From the NCBI RefSeq assembly GCF_040115645.1, contig NC_089554.1:2666001-2730000 (forward strand): a stretch of 64,000 nt of DNA, given 5' to 3'. Below are positions 60,501 through 64,000 of the stretch, one piece after another. This DNA comes from Euwallacea fornicatus (Eukaryota; Arthropoda; Insecta; Coleoptera; Curculionidae). Positions within the stretch are counted from its first letter, which is position 1. The number at the start of each line of letters is the position of its first letter. Made by a program: the position numbers and the translations under genes. The notes beneath the pieces were generated by a model. It worked only from the letters and a program-made list of their open reading frames with translations. It made no database searches and was not told the DNA's origin.

Positions 60501-63500
60501 CCCAACATCGGAAGTTGTTGCTGAACCTTGGATTTGCGGGACTATAAGTCTCTACGAGAGTAACTTTGAATATCAAAGGCAGATCTTCACCGCTGAAGTG
60601 ATATTTAGGTATCCCACAGTTGGGAGGATGGTAATGAGACAGGTTTGTGATCAATCTAGCAACCTGTCTAATTGCTATGAGTTCTATTTTGATTTTAGGT
60701 GAAAGATGAACCGTGGGCTGATACAACTGTAATGTTAGAGTATTTAGTACATGCAGATGGAGCACAATTAAATAACTCAGCAGACCATAGGTGGGCACTA
60801 CATGAAAGCCCTCCTGGAAAGGATTTTTATGATTGGCAAAATAGGTGTATAAGTGCTGGAGATGTCTACAATCCTTATAAGGTAACTACATTAAATAACT
60901 TTGAGTTTGCATTTTTGGTCATCATATGTTGTTTTTAGATTTTCTATGATAACACTTCTAATATAGAGCAATGCAATTTAGATTCCATCGGGCTTTGTAG
61001 GGTCGGGGATATTTCTAAAAGACAGGGAAATTTAGAAATATCTGGCAAAATTGCCGATAGTGATAGAGTTTCTCGAAAAATCTGGACTGATGTTTTGTTA
61101 CCCCTCACGGGGACGCATAGCATTTTAGGGAAAAGTGTTGTTATTTTTGATGATCATGGGCCAAAGGCCAGGGGAGAAAGATTGGCTTGTTCACGGTGAG
61201 TAAAAATGGTGGGGTACAGTATTACCTTTTTATAATAGAATTTTGACTCTATTAAGAACTGTTGAAAACTCGTTCTTTGCTTAGGATTGGTGGAGTTTAC
61301 CGACGAAAAGCTGTTGCTAAAGATTGGTTTCCAAACGGTGGAGAATTAACCATGAAAGGAAAAATCGAATTTCTACAACAGACTGAATATGACATTACCA
61401 ACGTGGAGGTTGATTTGGAAGGCCTGCAAGAAACTAGCGGATACCACGTTCATATCGTAAGAATCCTTAAAATTGTTATGGCAATTAAATTTCAATAAAC
61501 GTTATTAAAGACCTCTGTAGAAGAAAATTTGGAATTCCCCTGTGAGGCCACAACTCTATATGGGCATTGGAATCCTCTAAATGTCGACCCAACATCTTCC
61601 CCCATTAAATATCAGGGAACTCCTGATCAGTATGAAATGGGTGATCTCAGTGGAAAGTTTGGAAATTTGCAGAACGCCACTACTTACAAGAATTGCTATA
61701 ATGACACAATGCTGCCAATTTTTGGTCCTAGAAGCATCTTGGGGCGATCAGTCATAATTCACAAAAAAGTAAAATTTTCATAAATATTTTTCTAATCCAA
61801 TCGTCACGTAATTAAATTGCGAATTCTAGAAAGGTAATAAAAGATGGGTGTGTTCTACAATAGAAAGGGGATACAGTCCTTCGGAAGCCAGAGAAATTCG
61901 AGCTATTGCCTCGTTTCATCACCCTCTAGGCTATGCCTATGGATATTTGAAAATGGTAAGAAATCATTTGGACTTCCACAAAATAAATTAATACCTCTTT
62001 TGGATTAATATAGAAACAACTTATCTATAACGACGGTAGTAGTAGTGACACCACAATTGAAGTGAAATTGAGACACCCTGGAGACAATGACCGCAATATT
62101 GTACGTCGCCTCGATAAAAAATACTTTCATATTTATATTGAGTATTTTATTTTAGACACGAGATCATAATTGGGCCATCTATGTGAATCCAGTAGGAGTG
62201 GACGCAGCTGTAAAAACTCAAGCCACGAGATGTGTTGCTGCCGGTTACGTTTGGAATCCTTATTACACCCAACTGGCTGATCCTTTAAATGTAACGTTAT
62301 TATATTTTATTTCAGACTGTACAGGTAGATTTGTTTACTCTGTGTTGCAAAGTAGATAGACTTTTGCGTTCGCCATAATTTCAAGATATATTCTTTGTTT
62401 GACTCTAAAGCGGTACATATAGATATTTTTAGGCGAAGTTATAAACTAAAATAATATTTTATAAACATACCTATCTAACGGTATTCAATAACAACAAAGA
62501 GCCGCAGCGGTTCCTTTCCTATTCAAAATATTCTATTAACGAAACATCAAGCTCTTTACACCCGCTATTTAACTGCTTTGGCATATTGAAAATCACTAAT
62601 AATATACATGGATTGTATTCACAAACAAGCAACAAATTTGACGACACAAAACCTTGTTGACAACACTAATGATAATATTTCCATTATTTCTGTTCATATT
62701 CGGTTTAAATATTTTACTAAACGTTAACGGATAGGTTACCTTTAGGTCTAAGCACTAGTTACAATTTATCCACATAATTACTGTTTATCTAGAGACCAAT
62801 TTTTTCTTGAAAATTTTCAGTATTTTGAACACGAGGGTTGGAAATGAAATTACGTAATTTATGACGTGAGTCGTGCATTTTTGTACTAAACGACGTATAG
62901 CTCTGTTTATTTTGTTCTGCGGGCAAAGTATGGAGTATTTGGATTCACCATATTTACAAGAAACATTCTTTGTTTTAACCTCGAACTGGACACTTTTAAA
63001 AGAGAGTATGAACTAAAATGATACACGATACGTTTCCAATAAGTATTATTACAATACACGTTGCCATATTTCAGTAAAAAACTCATACTGTACTAAACCT
63101 ACTGAACTTGTGAAGTAGATAGCTTTTGCGTAATTTAGTAAGTTATATGAGGCTGATTCACATAGGATGAGCTGTACCGACAGGAATGTGGGCCCGAGAA
63201 TCCCCTTCGTTGTTATGTGGGCGACTTATCTGCTCGATTAGGAACCATTGATATTGGACTGCAAAGGAAGGTTTTCGTAGACTCAAATTTTCCTCTCGAA
63301 GGGGATGTTACTGTTTTGGGCAGATCTATAGTCATTTTAAGTCCCGATAAGAGAGGAGAGAGATATGCTTGTGCCAACATCGAACCAGATTACGATATCA
63401 TCAAGTATGTGAATATTGAACGACCCCCAAGATTCGTAGTGTAAGTATGCTTTTGAATTCACATCACTATTAGAATGTCTTACAATTATGTATATTCTTT

Positions 63501-63957
63501 AGAGCCCAATTTATCGGAGATGTGCGGGAAGTAATGGGAATTCCAGAATGGTTCCTTACAGTAGATACTAGAAAAACAAAAACCCTGTATACGAATGCTT
63601 GTGTACAGATACTACTTCACTTTAAAGGTCCTATAGCTACTAAGTTGGAGCAAGATTTTAATAGACTGTTAAATTTGGGACGACTAGAGAGTCCCAGTTT
63701 ATATATACCTGGATTCATAAAGGAAAAAAGAAAAAGCAAAATATCTTATAAGTTGTGTGGTGTGATGGATCCCAACGAAAAATGTAACACGTTCATCAAA
63801 TTTTTAGTTATATAAAAATATTTTTAATGTTTTTATTGCAGCTCCCAGGAGGACACTGAGCTTCCTGTTCCAGTCCTCTGGGGCGAAAAAATCCAGCTCT
63901 AGCCAATTTTACCAAATCGTATTTATTTGTGTATTTGTTAAATATTTATTGTTGTAA
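57568..63957 (+). CDS. Copper-only SOD repeat protein (CSRP-like), secreted/GPI
   Basis: A large extracellular protein of repeated Cu/Zn-SOD-like domains, matching the copper-only SOD repeat proteins of animals. Coding exons: 57568-57622, 58519-58714, 58787-58961, 59011-59537, 59932-60075, 60131-60430, 60456-60642, 60699-60881, 60939-61195, 61285-61456, 61511-61768, 61830-61955, 62014-62100, 62156-62290, 63166-63440, 63503-63783 and 63842-63957. All are in phase and give 1157 residues. Exon 1 is a signal peptide ('MKCAVDYIFVILSSMIVL'). At least six SOD-like units follow, marked by 'GDLSGK'-type and 'GRSVIIH'-type motifs. Only the fifth (about 675-826) keeps a full copper site: His729 and His731 ('YHVHI'), His751 ('GHWNPL') and His816. 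It also keeps the disulfide pair Cys743/Cys826 and Arg823. The zinc histidines are missing. The C-terminus has a Ser run and a hydrophobic tail ('SSSSQFYQIVFICVFVKYLL'), as in GPI-anchored proteins. One intron would be only 25 nt. Confidence 0.85.
62291..63165 (+). other. Long intron of the SOD-repeat gene
   Basis: An 875-bp intron between exons 14 and 15, the second longest in the gene after the 0.9-kb first intron. AT-rich; no transposon terminus or hidden frame was seen. Confidence 0.6.
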
Positions 63958-64000
63958 AAAAATTAATAGGTCGATATTGTAAATAATCAATTTCTTTGTA

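Noticed and set aside
60403..60798. 131-codon minus-strand frame
   Set aside because: It is antisense to well-phased exons of the SOD-repeat gene.
1..64000. tRNA, rRNA or CRISPR features
   Set aside because: I looked for tRNA T-loop words and regularly spaced direct repeats and found none that fold or repeat convincingly. CRISPR arrays are not expected in insect nuclear DNA.

Overview
This window is AT-rich nuclear DNA from an insect. The evidence is the many short phase-consistent introns, protein sequences of clear insect type, and a heavy load of Tc1/mariner DNA transposons. A beetle is my best guess, but that is inference; nothing in the window fixes the order.

Layout. Positions 1 to about 31,100 hold no gene I can name. 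They contain decayed DNA transposons: three mariner elements with long terminal inverted repeats or their remains (3065-4648, 5886-6877, 28519-30481), other mariner pieces (9542-9840, 23376-24480), two Tc1 elements (8075-9541, 18101-19624), two copies of one MITE family (730-859, 17729-18098) and a LINE reverse-transcriptase fragment (13385-13800). A few coding-like segments (5082-5210, 5775-5887, 7029-7555, 21912-22083) may be exons of unknown genes. From 31,136 to 64,000 the window is gene-dense.

Five genes are well supported, and I rebuilt their exon structures by checking splice phase at each junction. (1) Keap1, minus strand, about 31.1-40.4 kb: the BTB-BACK-Kelch sensor of oxidative and electrophile stress. 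Its first coding intron (6.5 kb) holds three dead Tc1/mariner copies and a MITE. (2) Coatomer subunit alpha (COPA), plus strand, 44093-49543: 18 coding exons, 1217 residues, complete. (3) NAC subunit beta/BTF3, minus strand, 51204-53702: two coding exons, 171 residues. (4) The translocator protein TSPO, minus strand, 54765-55541: four coding exons, 172 residues. (5) A large secreted protein made of repeated Cu/Zn-superoxide-dismutase-like domains, plus strand, 57568-63957. It has 17 coding exons, 1157 residues, an N-terminal signal peptide and what looks like a C-terminal GPI-anchor signal. This is the architecture of the copper-only SOD repeat proteins (CSRPs).

The genes are not an operon. 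They are independent housekeeping or stress-related genes in mixed orientation. Keap1, the SOD-repeat protein and, more loosely, TSPO all touch redox biology, but their closeness may be chance. The most interesting items are the SOD-repeat protein (only one repeat keeps a full copper site), its apparent 25-nt intron, a cryptic last exon that decides between a GPI-anchored and an unanchored C-terminus, and the mariner lineage with unusually long inverted repeats.
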